A stretch of 64,000 bases of DNA, from positions 3,505,623 to 3,569,622 of the forward strand of contig OY282444.1 in assembly GCA_958296125.1 (NCBI GenBank), given 5' to 3'. Shown one piece after another: positions 7,839-15,212 of the stretch. This DNA comes from an uncultured Poribacteria bacterium (GTDB lineage: Bacteria; Poribacteria; WGA-4E; PCPOR2b). Each line of letters starts with the position of its first letter. Positions within the stretch are counted from its first letter, which is position 1. The position numbers were made by a program, and so were the translations under genes. The notes under the pieces are model-generated. The model worked only from the letters and a program-made list of their open reading frames with translations. It was not told the origin of the DNA and searched no databases.

Positions 7839-8786
7839 GTGCAACACCAAGAATACAACTGGATCTATCTAATCGTTTTACTAACGGCTTGCCTCGGGAT
7901 CGGCTGCCAAGGTGGGGCGTTCAACATGGGCGAGGTCGGCACCAGCGAAAATCCACTCGAAAAATCGGGCGAGTTGGCGGAGAGTGAAGTCTGGGCGGGG
8001 AAGATCTTAATCGCCGGTGAGGTCATTGTGCCGGAAGGGAAGACGCTGACGATTCGATCCGACTCCGTTGTCGGTTTCGACCCGATAACCGGTGTCCATC
8101 AGTTGATTATACGCGGATCGCTGTATGCGGAGGGCGATCCAGACCGTCAGATTATATTCGGTTCGCTCGGGACCGAGACCGAACTGCCCAAAACCGGCGA
8201 TTGGATCGGCATCCGATTTGAAGAGACGAGCCTCAACTCTCGCCTGAGCTACTGCCGTATTCAGCATGCTGACACAGCCCTCTCCTCCCAATCCGATAGC
8301 GTGCAGATTGAAAGTTGCTTGTTAAACAATAACAAGCTGGCAATTCTTTGTGACGACGGCTCCCCAACGATAAGCGGCAACGAGATTAACAAAAATGGCA
8401 CAGCGATCAGATGCCTCAAAAATGCGTCCCCAGAAATCACCCGAAACTCAATCCAAGCGAATGAGTTCGGGGTTGTCTGCGATGATGACTCCCGCCCCAT
8501 GATTCATTACAACGAAATCTCTAGCAATTACCAGCACGCGATTATGTGTTACGCCTCCGCTTCGCCCGAAATTGTTTCCAACAACATCATTTTGAATAAG
8601 GGGTGGGCGGTATATGATGGCGGCCGATTGCGCGAAAATTATATCCGTGGGAATAAGGAGATTGGGCCGGATGTCGTTGACCGTGGAATCGGGCGGGAGA
8701 GTGGGCAATTCTATAACGTAGACGACGTTTTGGATCCGCGGGCTGTTCCTGTGCCCGACGCTGGAATACAACGAGAAGGCTACTAA
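7839..8786 (+). CDS. Lipoprotein with right-handed beta-helix repeats
   Basis: 315 residues, GTG start with AAGGAG 5 bases upstream. A hydrophobic signal (residues 8-22) ends in GIGC, giving a likely lipidation Cys at 23. Residues 50-110 resemble a beta-helix cap (GKTLTIRSDSVVGF, LIIRGSLYAEG). From about 130 onward, repeats of the NosD/PbH1 type recur (IESCLLNNNKLAILCDDGSP, PEITRNSIQANEFGVVCDDD, PEIVSNNIILNKGWAVYDGG). Such folds bind or cleave polysaccharide or act as surface scaffolds; no catalytic residues can be assigned. The RNase HIII-like gene follows 9 bases downstream, so the two are probably co-transcribed. Confidence 0.8.
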   Translation: MQHQEYNWIYLIVLLTACLGIGCQGGAFNMGEVGTSENPLEKSGELAESEVWAGKILIAGEVIVPEGKTLTIRSDSVVGFDPITGVHQLIIRGSLYAEGDPDRQIIFGSLGTETELPKTGDWIGIRFEETSLNSRLSYCRIQHADTALSSQSDSVQIESCLLNNNKLAILCDDGSPTISGNEINKNGTAIRCLKNASPEITRNSIQANEFGVVCDDDSRPMIHYNEISSNYQHAIMCYASASPEIVSNNIILNKGWAVYDGGRLRENYIRGNKEIGPDVVDRGIGRESGQFYNVDDVLDPRAVPVPDAGIQREGY

Positions 8787-8795
8787 GGACATGAT

Positions 8796-9530
8796 ATGGC
8801 GAAACCTACGCAAATCTCATCTGAATACCACAACTGGACCGCTTGGGTCGGCACAGATGAAGCGGGCAAAGGGGACTATTTCGGATCGTTGGCGGTAGCC
8901 GGTGTATATGTCAACCCCGAAATCCGTAAGGTATTGCACGCATTGGGAGTGCGCGATGGAAAGCAACTCTCCGATGTGAAGGTCAAGAAACTTGCCCAAG
9001 AGATTCGGATGCGCTTTAGCGATTATATCTCGTTGTTTGAGGTTGAGCCGTTCCAATATAATGAACAATACGCTTCATTTAGGGAAAGCGGTCAAAACCT
9101 GAACCATCTTCTTGCGTCGCTTCACGCCGCAGCGATTCAGAATCTCCTCGAGTGTGTAGACTGCCGCCACGTCCTTGTAGACCGCTTTGCCAAAGAGGAG
9201 GTATTGGCAGCACAGTTGCGGATGACCCTGAATCCTGACATCGAGTTGGTGCAAATGCCGAAGGCGGAAAGCGATATTGCTGTCGCCGCTGCATCAATTA
9301 TTGCCCGTGACGCTTTTCTCCAACGACTAGAGCAACTCTCTAAAAAGTATCAGATCCAACTGCCCAAAGGCGCGACGCAAGTGATTGACGTGGGCAAACA
9401 GTTTGTTAAACAGCATAGCTCCGAATCTTTGCGTCATGTTGCCAAGCTGCACTTTCGGACAACGACAGATATTTTAGGAAATAAGCGATCAGCTAAAAAC
9501 GCGATAAGACGGGGGAGAACGTTATGTTGA
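8796..9530 (+). CDS. rnhC: Ribonuclease HIII-like protein
   Basis: A 244-residue RNase H2/H3 superfamily protein that would cleave the RNA strand of RNA:DNA hybrids. The signature VGTDEAGKGDYFG carries catalytic D21 and E22. The third acid is D129 in VLVDRFA, and the last is in AESDIAVAAASIIARD (E158/D160). GKGDYFG fits RNase HIII rather than HII. The motif starts at residue 18, so the N-terminal TBP-like substrate-binding domain of about 80-90 residues found in Bacillus-type RNase HIII is absent. That makes this a short form. It follows the lipoprotein gene closely and precedes a tandem repeat leading into thiI. Confidence 0.85.
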   Translation: MAKPTQISSEYHNWTAWVGTDEAGKGDYFGSLAVAGVYVNPEIRKVLHALGVRDGKQLSDVKVKKLAQEIRMRFSDYISLFEVEPFQYNEQYASFRESGQNLNHLLASLHAAAIQNLLECVDCRHVLVDRFAKEEVLAAQLRMTLNPDIELVQMPKAESDIAVAAASIIARDAFLQRLEQLSKKYQIQLPKGATQVIDVGKQFVKQHSSESLRHVAKLHFRTTTDILGNKRSAKNAIRRGRTLC

Positions 9531-9564
9531 CTCGCTTAAAAATCTCTGGCTTCAAAAACCTTTT

Positions 9565-9697
9565 CGTAGGTTGGGCTTCCTAGCCCAACTCGTGATATAG
9601 AATGACAGGACTTCGAGAGGCGTTAAATATCAAAATCGTAGGTTGGGCTTCCTAGCCCAACTCGTGATATAGAATGATAGGACTTCGACAAGCGTTA
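9565..9697. repeat. Tandem duplication of a 72-base hairpin unit
   Basis: Two units begin at 9565 and 9637 with CGTAGGTTGGGCTTCCTAGC. Each carries the perfect hairpin GTTGGGCT-TCCT-AGCCCAAC and continues CAACTCGTGATATAGAATGA. Unit 2 ends in CGTTATG, which is the thiI start codon, so the duplication forms the thiI leader. The same position in unit 1 reads CGTTAAA. Confidence 0.8.
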
Positions 9698-10857
9698 TGG
9701 AAAAGCTATTTCTGGTGCATTACGGCGAGGTTGGGCTAAAAGGCAAGAACCGATCCTTTTTTGAGAAGAAACTCGTTCAGAATATAAGACTGTCACTGAA
9801 AGGAACGGGATACGCAGAAGTGCGGCGAATATACGGACGGATTCTGGTGACGCTGCATCCCGAAGCAGATATCGTAGCGATCCAAGAACGGTTAGGCAAA
9901 GTCATGGGAATTGCCCATTTTGAGCTCGCCTCAGCAGCGGCACAGACCATCGATGCCATTCAAGCTGCCGCATTGGAACTCATCAGAGACCGGGAGTTTA
10001 AGACCCTCAAGGTTGAAACGAAACGGGCGAACAAACGTTTTCCGCTCACTTCGCCTGAGATTAGTGCGACGGTGGGAGCATATCTACTCAAGGGGACCGG
10101 CACGTCAGCGGATATGCACACCCCCGATCTGCGCTGCACCATTGAAATTGTTGAAGAGGCAGCGTATATCTACGTGGACAAGATTCGAGGAGTCGGCGGG
10201 CTGCCCGTTGGCACTAGCGGAAAAGGTATCGTCATGCTTTCTGGTGGGATTGATTCGCCGGTTGCTGCTTGGCGGATGATGAAACGGGGTGTCAAAGTGC
10301 TCTTCGTTCACTTCTACAGCTATCCTTACACAGACAAAGCATCGCTTGAGAAAGTAGAGGAACTCGCTGAGATTTTGGCGGCTTGGAATTATCGAACACA
10401 GGTTTACCTGGTGCCATTCGCCGAGGTGCAGCGGGAAATTGTAACCCAAACCCCCGCCCCGTTTCGGGTCATCCTTTACCGTCGAATGATGATACGCATT
10501 GCTCAGCAGATTGCGACAGCTGCAAAAGCAGAGTGCCTTGTCACCGGGGAAAGCCTTGGGCAGGTTGCCTCACAAACATTGGGCAACCTTCGGGTGATTG
10601 AGAAGGTTGCAGAGCTCCCCATTTTACGCCCCTTGATTGGCGACGATAAAGCGGAGATTATGGACTTGGCGCAGCAGATTGGGACCTTTGAGATTTCAAC
10701 ACTCCCCCATGATGACTGCTGTTCACTCTTTGTTCCCAACCATCCGGCAACTCACGCCTCACTTGAAGCGGTTCAAAAGGCGGAGGCAGCACTGGACATC
10801 AATGCGCTTGTAAAGCTAGCAGTGGAATCAGTCGAAAAAAAGATAGTTGACGATTGA
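9697..10857 (+). CDS. thiI: tRNA 4-thiouridine synthase / thiamine-pathway sulfurtransferase ThiI
   Basis: 386 residues. An N-terminal ferredoxin-like region (HYGEVGLKGKNRSFFEKKL) is followed by a THUMP domain (about 60-165). The PP-loop ATP pyrophosphatase domain has SGGIDS at residues 182-187. ThiI adenylates U8 of tRNA and inserts sulfur to give s4U; in some bacteria it also supplies sulfur for the thiazole of thiamine. The conserved VTGESLGQVASQT and DDCCSLFVP segments are present. There is no C-terminal rhodanese domain, so the sulfur carrier must be separate, as in Bacillus. The start codon abuts a tandem hairpin repeat, and no strong Shine-Dalgarno sequence is visible. Confidence 0.93.
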   Translation: MEKLFLVHYGEVGLKGKNRSFFEKKLVQNIRLSLKGTGYAEVRRIYGRILVTLHPEADIVAIQERLGKVMGIAHFELASAAAQTIDAIQAAALELIRDREFKTLKVETKRANKRFPLTSPEISATVGAYLLKGTGTSADMHTPDLRCTIEIVEEAAYIYVDKIRGVGGLPVGTSGKGIVMLSGGIDSPVAAWRMMKRGVKVLFVHFYSYPYTDKASLEKVEELAEILAAWNYRTQVYLVPFAEVQREIVTQTPAPFRVILYRRMMIRIAQQIATAAKAECLVTGESLGQVASQTLGNLRVIEKVAELPILRPLIGDDKAEIMDLAQQIGTFEISTLPHDDCCSLFVPNHPATHASLEAVQKAEAALDINALVKLAVESVEKKIVDD

Positions 10858-10875
10858 CAATAATACGATGTAGGC

Positions 10876-11041
10876 CCCTCCCCCCCCGTTTACGGGGGGG
10901 ATAAAGGGGGGGTGGTCTCCCCGTTTACGGGGGGATAAAGGGGGGTTGGTCTCCCCGTGAGGGGAGATTAGGGGGGCTAGTCTCTTACGGGGGGATTAAG
11001 AGGGGTTGGTCTCCCCGTGGGGGGATAAAGAGGGGGCTTGT
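10876..11041. repeat. G-rich direct repeats, about five units
   Basis: Units of about 29-36 bases share CTCCCCGTTTACGGGGGG, GATAAAGGGGGGT and TGGTCT, with decay toward the right. Members of the same hairpin class lie at 14950-15090, 22827-22921 and 25738-25895. The units have no unique spacers, so this is not CRISPR. The run follows thiI and could fold into strong hairpins or G-quadruplexes. Confidence 0.75.
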
Positions 11042-11124
11042 CAGCAAGGTATGATAAAAAAATCTGAACCCGCTATCGCCTGCAATGGCAAATTCGGTGC
11101 CATGCGCTCTGGTGGGGGAAAATT

Positions 11125-11454
11125 CTATTCCGCCGCCACGCCCTTTTCCAAGACCTCTTGAATGTAAACGTTTAGGTTGAGATGACGACGAGCGGCGTTC
11201 AAAGCAATACGACGGTGCAGTTCAGGACTTGTTTCAATCATGAGTTTGCCTGAGAAGGGGCTCTCTGGCTTTTTCCCTTGTTCTTGGCAAAATTCAAGGT
11301 ACTCCTCAATTGACTTCTGCATCTCTTGCCGAAGCTCCGTTACAGATGAACCGTAGAACGTGATCACGTCATTTGTGTTGGTCACCGTTCCATGAAATGC
11401 GTCAAGTTCCGGATCAAAATCGATAACCCCGAGATAACCTTTGTATTCAATCAT
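11125..11454 (-). CDS. hicB: HicB-family antitoxin
   Basis: 109 residues. The N-terminal half is a degenerate RNase H-like HicB fold (YKGYLGVIDFDPELDAFHGTV, ELRQEMQKSIEEYLEFCQEQ). The C-terminal half, from about residue 66, is a ribbon-helix-helix DNA-binding segment (GKLMIETSPELHRRIALNAA and ARRHLNLNVYIQEVLEKG). It would neutralise HicA and autorepress the operon. Its ATG overlaps the hicA stop by 4 bases, giving the toxin-first order usual for hicAB. Confidence 0.9.
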   Translation of the reverse strand: MIEYKGYLGVIDFDPELDAFHGTVTNTNDVITFYGSSVTELRQEMQKSIEEYLEFCQEQGKKPESPFSGKLMIETSPELHRRIALNAARRHLNLNVYIQEVLEKGVAAE

Positions 11455-11705
11455 GGCATAATCCCTGCACTTTCGAGAAATCTTCGCAGATCCTTTACTG
11501 CCCCCTTATCCAGATTTGGACTCGGATGTGGGCGATGAAACACTGCAACGCGATTATTAAGCGACACAGCAACTCTCGATCCGGAGCGTTCACTCAAGTT
11601 GGCCCCTAAGGTTTTCAACAAGGTGTTAACCTCCCGCCATTTGATATTGCCCGATGTAGTTTGTGCAAAGATCGCGGTGAGTGTTCTTCTGTGACGTTTA
11701 TTCAT
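11451..11705 (-). CDS. hicA: HicA-family toxin
   Basis: An 84-residue double-stranded-RNA-binding-fold mRNA interferase. Recognisable segments are IKWREVNTLLKTLGANLSER, GSRVAVSLN, FHRPHPSPNLDKGAVKDLRR and the C-terminal FLESAGI. Classical HicA proteins carry a catalytic His in a GSHH motif. This one belongs to the subgroup with GSR at that place and two histidines, H57 and H60, in FHRPHP. It is translated ahead of and coupled to hicB. The pair is a chromosomal type II toxin-antitoxin module and may mark a formerly mobile segment. Confidence 0.88.
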   Translation of the reverse strand: MNKRHRRTLTAIFAQTTSGNIKWREVNTLLKTLGANLSERSGSRVAVSLNNRVAVFHRPHPSPNLDKGAVKDLRRFLESAGIMP

Positions 11706-11841
11706 CGTTACATTAAACCAAAAACATCATTATTGATAGGTGCACACCCTGCTATAAGAATACAGGCTACAGCGATCAGGCACGCACTCCAAATAGATTG
11801 TAGCGTAAGCCAATCCCTATGTCAAGACGGAAGGATGCTTT

Positions 11842-12867
11842 ATGGATGAAGCCCATCTGAAAACAATTCTAGAAGGCTTTCGGGATCGAAAGATTCTGGT
11901 TGTCGGGGATTTTTACCTTGACGCATACTGGTTGATTGATAAAACGAAATCAACCCTGTCGCTAGAGACCCCTTGGCACACAAATCCCGTCGTAGATCAA
12001 CGCTACAGCCCCGGTGCCGCGGGAACGGTCACTAACAACCTCGCTGCCTTAGAGGTCGGAGAGATTTACACGCTGAGTGTGATCGGCGAAGATGGGTTTG
12101 GCAGCACCTTGATCGATCACTTAGAAGCCAACGGGTGCATTACAGATTTCATGATTACCGCCCCGAACCGGTTCACCCCGACCTATCTCAAACCCATCCA
12201 CCGCGGATATGAAGCCGTTGAGACGGAAGGACCCCGATTTGATATCGAGAACCAATCAATGATGCGAGCTGAAGTAGAGGATAAGGTGCTCCACGCCTTG
12301 CGCCAATGTGTGCCGCAGGTGGAAGGGGTCATCGTTGGGGATCAGATGCCGCACAACAACTGGGGCGTTATCACAGATCGGGTGCGGGTTGAAATCTGCC
12401 GACTTGCCGTGGAATTCCCTGACAAGCTCTTTTTTGCGGATTCGCGGACACGGATCGGCAAATACCATCACGTTACTATCAAGCCGAACCGATTTGAGGC
12501 GAAACGCGCGGTTGATCCGGATTGGAGCGGAGGAGCTGTCGATTTGCAGGAGGCAAAACGATGTGGGCAGATCTTAACAGAGCGAACCGAGAAGCCACTT
12601 TTTGTAACCGTTGGTTCGGAGGGTATCTTGGTGTTCTGCGGTGGACAGGTTGAGCATGTGCCGGGCATCCCACTTGAGACGAAGATCGATCCGGTGGGAG
12701 CGGGTGACAGTGTTTCTGCTACAGTTGTTGCGGCACTCTGCGGTGGATCTAGCTACCTTGAGGCGGCGCAGGTCGGAAACCTTGTCGCATCGGTCACTGT
12801 TACTAAAATTGGGACAACCGGCACTGCTTCACATAAAGAGGTAATTGAGAGATTCCGAGAGATTTAA
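11842..12867 (+). CDS. PfkB-family carbohydrate kinase (RfaE/HldE N-domain type)
   Basis: A 341-residue ribokinase-like kinase. The N-terminus ILVVGDFYLDAYWLID and the SPGAAGTVTNNLAAL segment resemble the heptose-7-phosphate kinase domain of HldE/RfaE. The C-terminal anion-hole signature DPVGAGDSVSA carries the catalytic Asp. No cytidylyltransferase domain is attached. The substrate cannot be read from sequence; heptose phosphate, fructose or another sugar are possible. The gene stands alone, divergent from hicA and convergent with the COG3014-like gene. Confidence 0.8.
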   Translation: MDEAHLKTILEGFRDRKILVVGDFYLDAYWLIDKTKSTLSLETPWHTNPVVDQRYSPGAAGTVTNNLAALEVGEIYTLSVIGEDGFGSTLIDHLEANGCITDFMITAPNRFTPTYLKPIHRGYEAVETEGPRFDIENQSMMRAEVEDKVLHALRQCVPQVEGVIVGDQMPHNNWGVITDRVRVEICRLAVEFPDKLFFADSRTRIGKYHHVTIKPNRFEAKRAVDPDWSGGAVDLQEAKRCGQILTERTEKPLFVTVGSEGILVFCGGQVEHVPGIPLETKIDPVGAGDSVSATVVAALCGGSSYLEAAQVGNLVASVTVTKIGTTGTASHKEVIERFREI

Positions 12868-12885
12868 TCTGAGTAGGAAAAGGGA

Positions 12886-14256
12886 TCACTCAAACGTGCG
12901 ATAATTCAGAAACGTCTTATCATTTTTCCGAATTATCACATCCTCCAATACATCGGTTTTAACCTGCCGATTGGTGCGGTCGGAGAATGAAAGCGTGATA
13001 TTATGCACACCCGCCGGTAAGCGCATCCGCACCAGAAAAATCTGATTCGGCAAGGTTTGCCACGAACGGGTGTCTGCACTTTCGGTGGCAACATTCAGTA
13101 AGTTGACAAGCCGTCCGATCACTTCTCCTTCTTTATTGGCGAGACGGAAACCGAGATATTTTAACACGCCGCGCACAACGGTGCGGAGCATAATGGTGGG
13201 CAACTCGGATTCAAATGTTTTCAGTGCTGCGCCTTCGACATCCTCAACTAAGACCCCAGCCGTGTATCCGTGTGCGGTATCTGCGTCAATGCCGACGAGC
13301 CTCGGACGATTTGAACGATAGGCGGGAATTGCGACGCGCAAAAGGTATTCAATTTCAATCTCTTTATACCGCCGATTTCGTCTGTGCACCAGTCGACGGG
13401 CGTATTCCCGCACCTCTTTTTCGTCTTGAGGGTCGTCGTCTTGGACAATCGGATCGGACTTGAGAATCGGGAAAACTATATTTTCCTCAATTTTGGGAGG
13501 GACAAACCCGGTTTCGTAGAGCAGGATGAGCTCACCTGAATCAGGGGGGGCCTCAAGAGGGTTGCCGTAGGTTGCCGCGTATTTCTCAAATTCCTCTCGA
13601 AAGCCTAGTTTCCCCGCGAGACGCACCAGAGACTCCCCCACATCCTGCGGAAAAGGCACACCCAAGGCACTTTCATACTGTTTATACGCCTTTTCTGCCC
13701 AACGATAGGCGATGAACGCATCGTTCCAATCCCCTGCCCACTCGTAGAGGATGCCCGATAGATAGGCACTGAACGCAGCCCCGACAAATTCGTAATTCTG
13801 ATCAGCGTCAGCATAAAACTGAAGCAGCCTGCTCGCTTTCCGACACTCAACGAGTGCGTCATCTGGCATGTTCAGATAGACGTAATTGAGTGCGCGATAG
13901 TAATGAATAAGGAGCCGCTCATACTGGCTTCCAGCGTATGAACGGAGGTTATCTGAAGTGAGCAGCGAGGCAGCTTCCCGCGAGACACTTTTGGTATACA
14001 AGTCATCCGAGGTAATCTCGGCAAGCTCAAACGTGCGGTTGCTTTCATCGAATAGGTCACCGTAGTGGGCAATGAGCCCCCGTTCAAAGAGATACGGTAA
14101 TTTGGCTTGCCGCTTACCTCCTGCGTCCAGTTCAACTAGAGCTCCATCAAAATCGCCCTGTTCAAAAGCGATCCGCACCTCCTCCATGCTGTAGGGGCTA
14201 CATCCGAGGCTTAGGCATAGCAGTGCCAAAAGCGGAAGGATTTTCACGGTTTGCAT
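12886..14256 (-). CDS. COG3014-like TPR lipoprotein
   Basis: 456 residues. The signal ends LSLGC with lipidation Cys19. Residues 25-200 form TPR-like helices (FEQGDFDGALVELDAGGKRQ, HYYRALNYVYLNMPDDALVE, LSGILYEWAGDWNDAFIAYR). A predicted beta-rich C-terminal half follows, with GELILLYETGFVPPKIE and HNITLSFSD. This matches the uncharacterised COG3014 lipoproteins, which in other genomes often lie beside an LpoB-like gene, as here (13 bases apart, same strand, LpoB-like gene first). I infer a periplasmic role connected with envelope or peptidoglycan assembly; no enzymatic motif is seen. Confidence 0.75.
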   Translation of the reverse strand: MQTVKILPLLALLCLSLGCSPYSMEEVRIAFEQGDFDGALVELDAGGKRQAKLPYLFERGLIAHYGDLFDESNRTFELAEITSDDLYTKSVSREAASLLTSDNLRSYAGSQYERLLIHYYRALNYVYLNMPDDALVECRKASRLLQFYADADQNYEFVGAAFSAYLSGILYEWAGDWNDAFIAYRWAEKAYKQYESALGVPFPQDVGESLVRLAGKLGFREEFEKYAATYGNPLEAPPDSGELILLYETGFVPPKIEENIVFPILKSDPIVQDDDPQDEKEVREYARRLVHRRNRRYKEIEIEYLLRVAIPAYRSNRPRLVGIDADTAHGYTAGVLVEDVEGAALKTFESELPTIMLRTVVRGVLKYLGFRLANKEGEVIGRLVNLLNVATESADTRSWQTLPNQIFLVRMRLPAGVHNITLSFSDRTNRQVKTDVLEDVIIRKNDKTFLNYRTFE

Positions 14257-14268
14257 GGCTTGCTCTTC

Positions 14269-14874
14269 CTAAAAAGTTGCTCGCTTTCGCTCGATGAATT
14301 TCTTAATTTTCTTTTGACCAAGCCACACTTTTTCATTGGTTTCAATGTTGGTCAAGGTCAGGTCGGTTTGATAAAATGTGACCTGTTTCCCGCCATCAAG
14401 GTCTTCAATCGTGTTAATCTGTCCTGTCATCATGTAGTCTGCGCCCAACTCTTTGCCCATCGCCTTGACGGTTTCGAGGTTGGCAAACCTGCTCTGATCC
14501 CCTTTCTCATCACGCAGTTCACCTCGCTCGGTAGCACTAGCAACGACGGATACCAAACCGGAATTGATAAACGCCCGCTCAATATCGCTGACAAATGTAG
14601 GAATTGCGATGTGCTCCGTGCTGCGGTTGCGGATCGCGCCAACAATGACAACCGGCCTTTTGCCTTGGGTGCCAACCGTGTGTCGTGAGATCCATGGGTG
14701 ATTGAGACAATCCGCAATCATCGTCTCGGAAACTTGGCGTGAATCGGTGTCGTTCCATCGGCCGGAAAGGTCAATAACTGTGTCGGCTTCGATGCGCTGG
14801 ACTGTTTTTGCTGAGCCGCAGCCTGTAAGGATGATAAACAAAATGTAACTGATTGGGATGATTACCTGTTTCAT
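14269..14874 (-). CDS. LpoB-like lipoprotein (COG3417, penicillin-binding-protein activator family)
   Basis: 201 residues with signal MKQVIIPISYILFIILTGC and lipidation Cys19. The body matches the LpoB/COG3417 pattern: a DLSGRWNDTDSRQVSETMI segment, RPVVIVGAIRNRSTEHI, an N-rich helix then GADYMMTGQINTIEDL, and ending in TNIETNEKVWLGQKKIKKF. In E. coli LpoB activates PBP1b from the outer membrane; in distant phyla this is only a family-based guess. It is the first gene of a two-gene unit with the COG3014-like gene. Confidence 0.8.
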   Translation of the reverse strand: MKQVIIPISYILFIILTGCGSAKTVQRIEADTVIDLSGRWNDTDSRQVSETMIADCLNHPWISRHTVGTQGKRPVVIVGAIRNRSTEHIAIPTFVSDIERAFINSGLVSVVASATERGELRDEKGDQSRFANLETVKAMGKELGADYMMTGQINTIEDLDGGKQVTFYQTDLTLTNIETNEKVWLGQKKIKKFIERKRATF

Positions 14875-14949
14875 GAGTCCTCCTCATTTTTGAGAGTGTA
14901 TTTGGGTTATTTGGTTTTTGGTTTTTTGACTGAATTTTGGGGGGCTGTT

Positions 14950-15090
14950 ACCCCTGCAAGAACCCCCCTTAATCCCCCCGCAAGCGGGGGGAAAGGGGCC
15001 GGCCTCTTAATCCCTGCAAGAACTCCACTTAATCCCGCTTGCGAGAATCCCACTCCCCCCCCCGCTTGCGGGGGGGTAGGGGGGGGTAAA
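14950..15090. repeat. C/G-rich hairpin repeats (CCCCGCAAGCGGGG class)
   Basis: Three decayed copies of a unit with AATCCCCCCGCAAGCGGGGG, preceded by CAAGAACCCCCCTT. The 338-base gap 14875-15212 contains only these, the terminator at 15092-15135 and a further hairpin at 15168-15200 (GGGTAGG...CCTACCC). I see no gene here. Confidence 0.75.
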
Positions 15091-15091
15091 C

Positions 15092-15135
15092 AAAAAAAAG
15101 CTGCTAAACGCCTCAGTGTGAAGCATTTAACAGCT
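15092..15135 (-). terminator. Rho-independent terminator of the giant surface-protein gene
   Basis: On the minus strand AGCTGTTAAATGC pairs with GCGTTTAGCAGCT (two mismatches) around an 11-nt loop, followed by eight T. It lies about 80 bases after the stop codon at 15213. Confidence 0.85.
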
Positions 15136-15212
15136 AGGTTAAGGTTAAGTAAGTCGCTGTATTGGGTAGGGAGGCATCAGACAGCGTGCCTCGCCTACCC
15201 GTTGAGGTTTGT

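Noticed and set aside
10876-11041. Possible CRISPR array in the G-rich repeats after thiI
   Set aside because: The units run into each other with length variation and no unique spacers.
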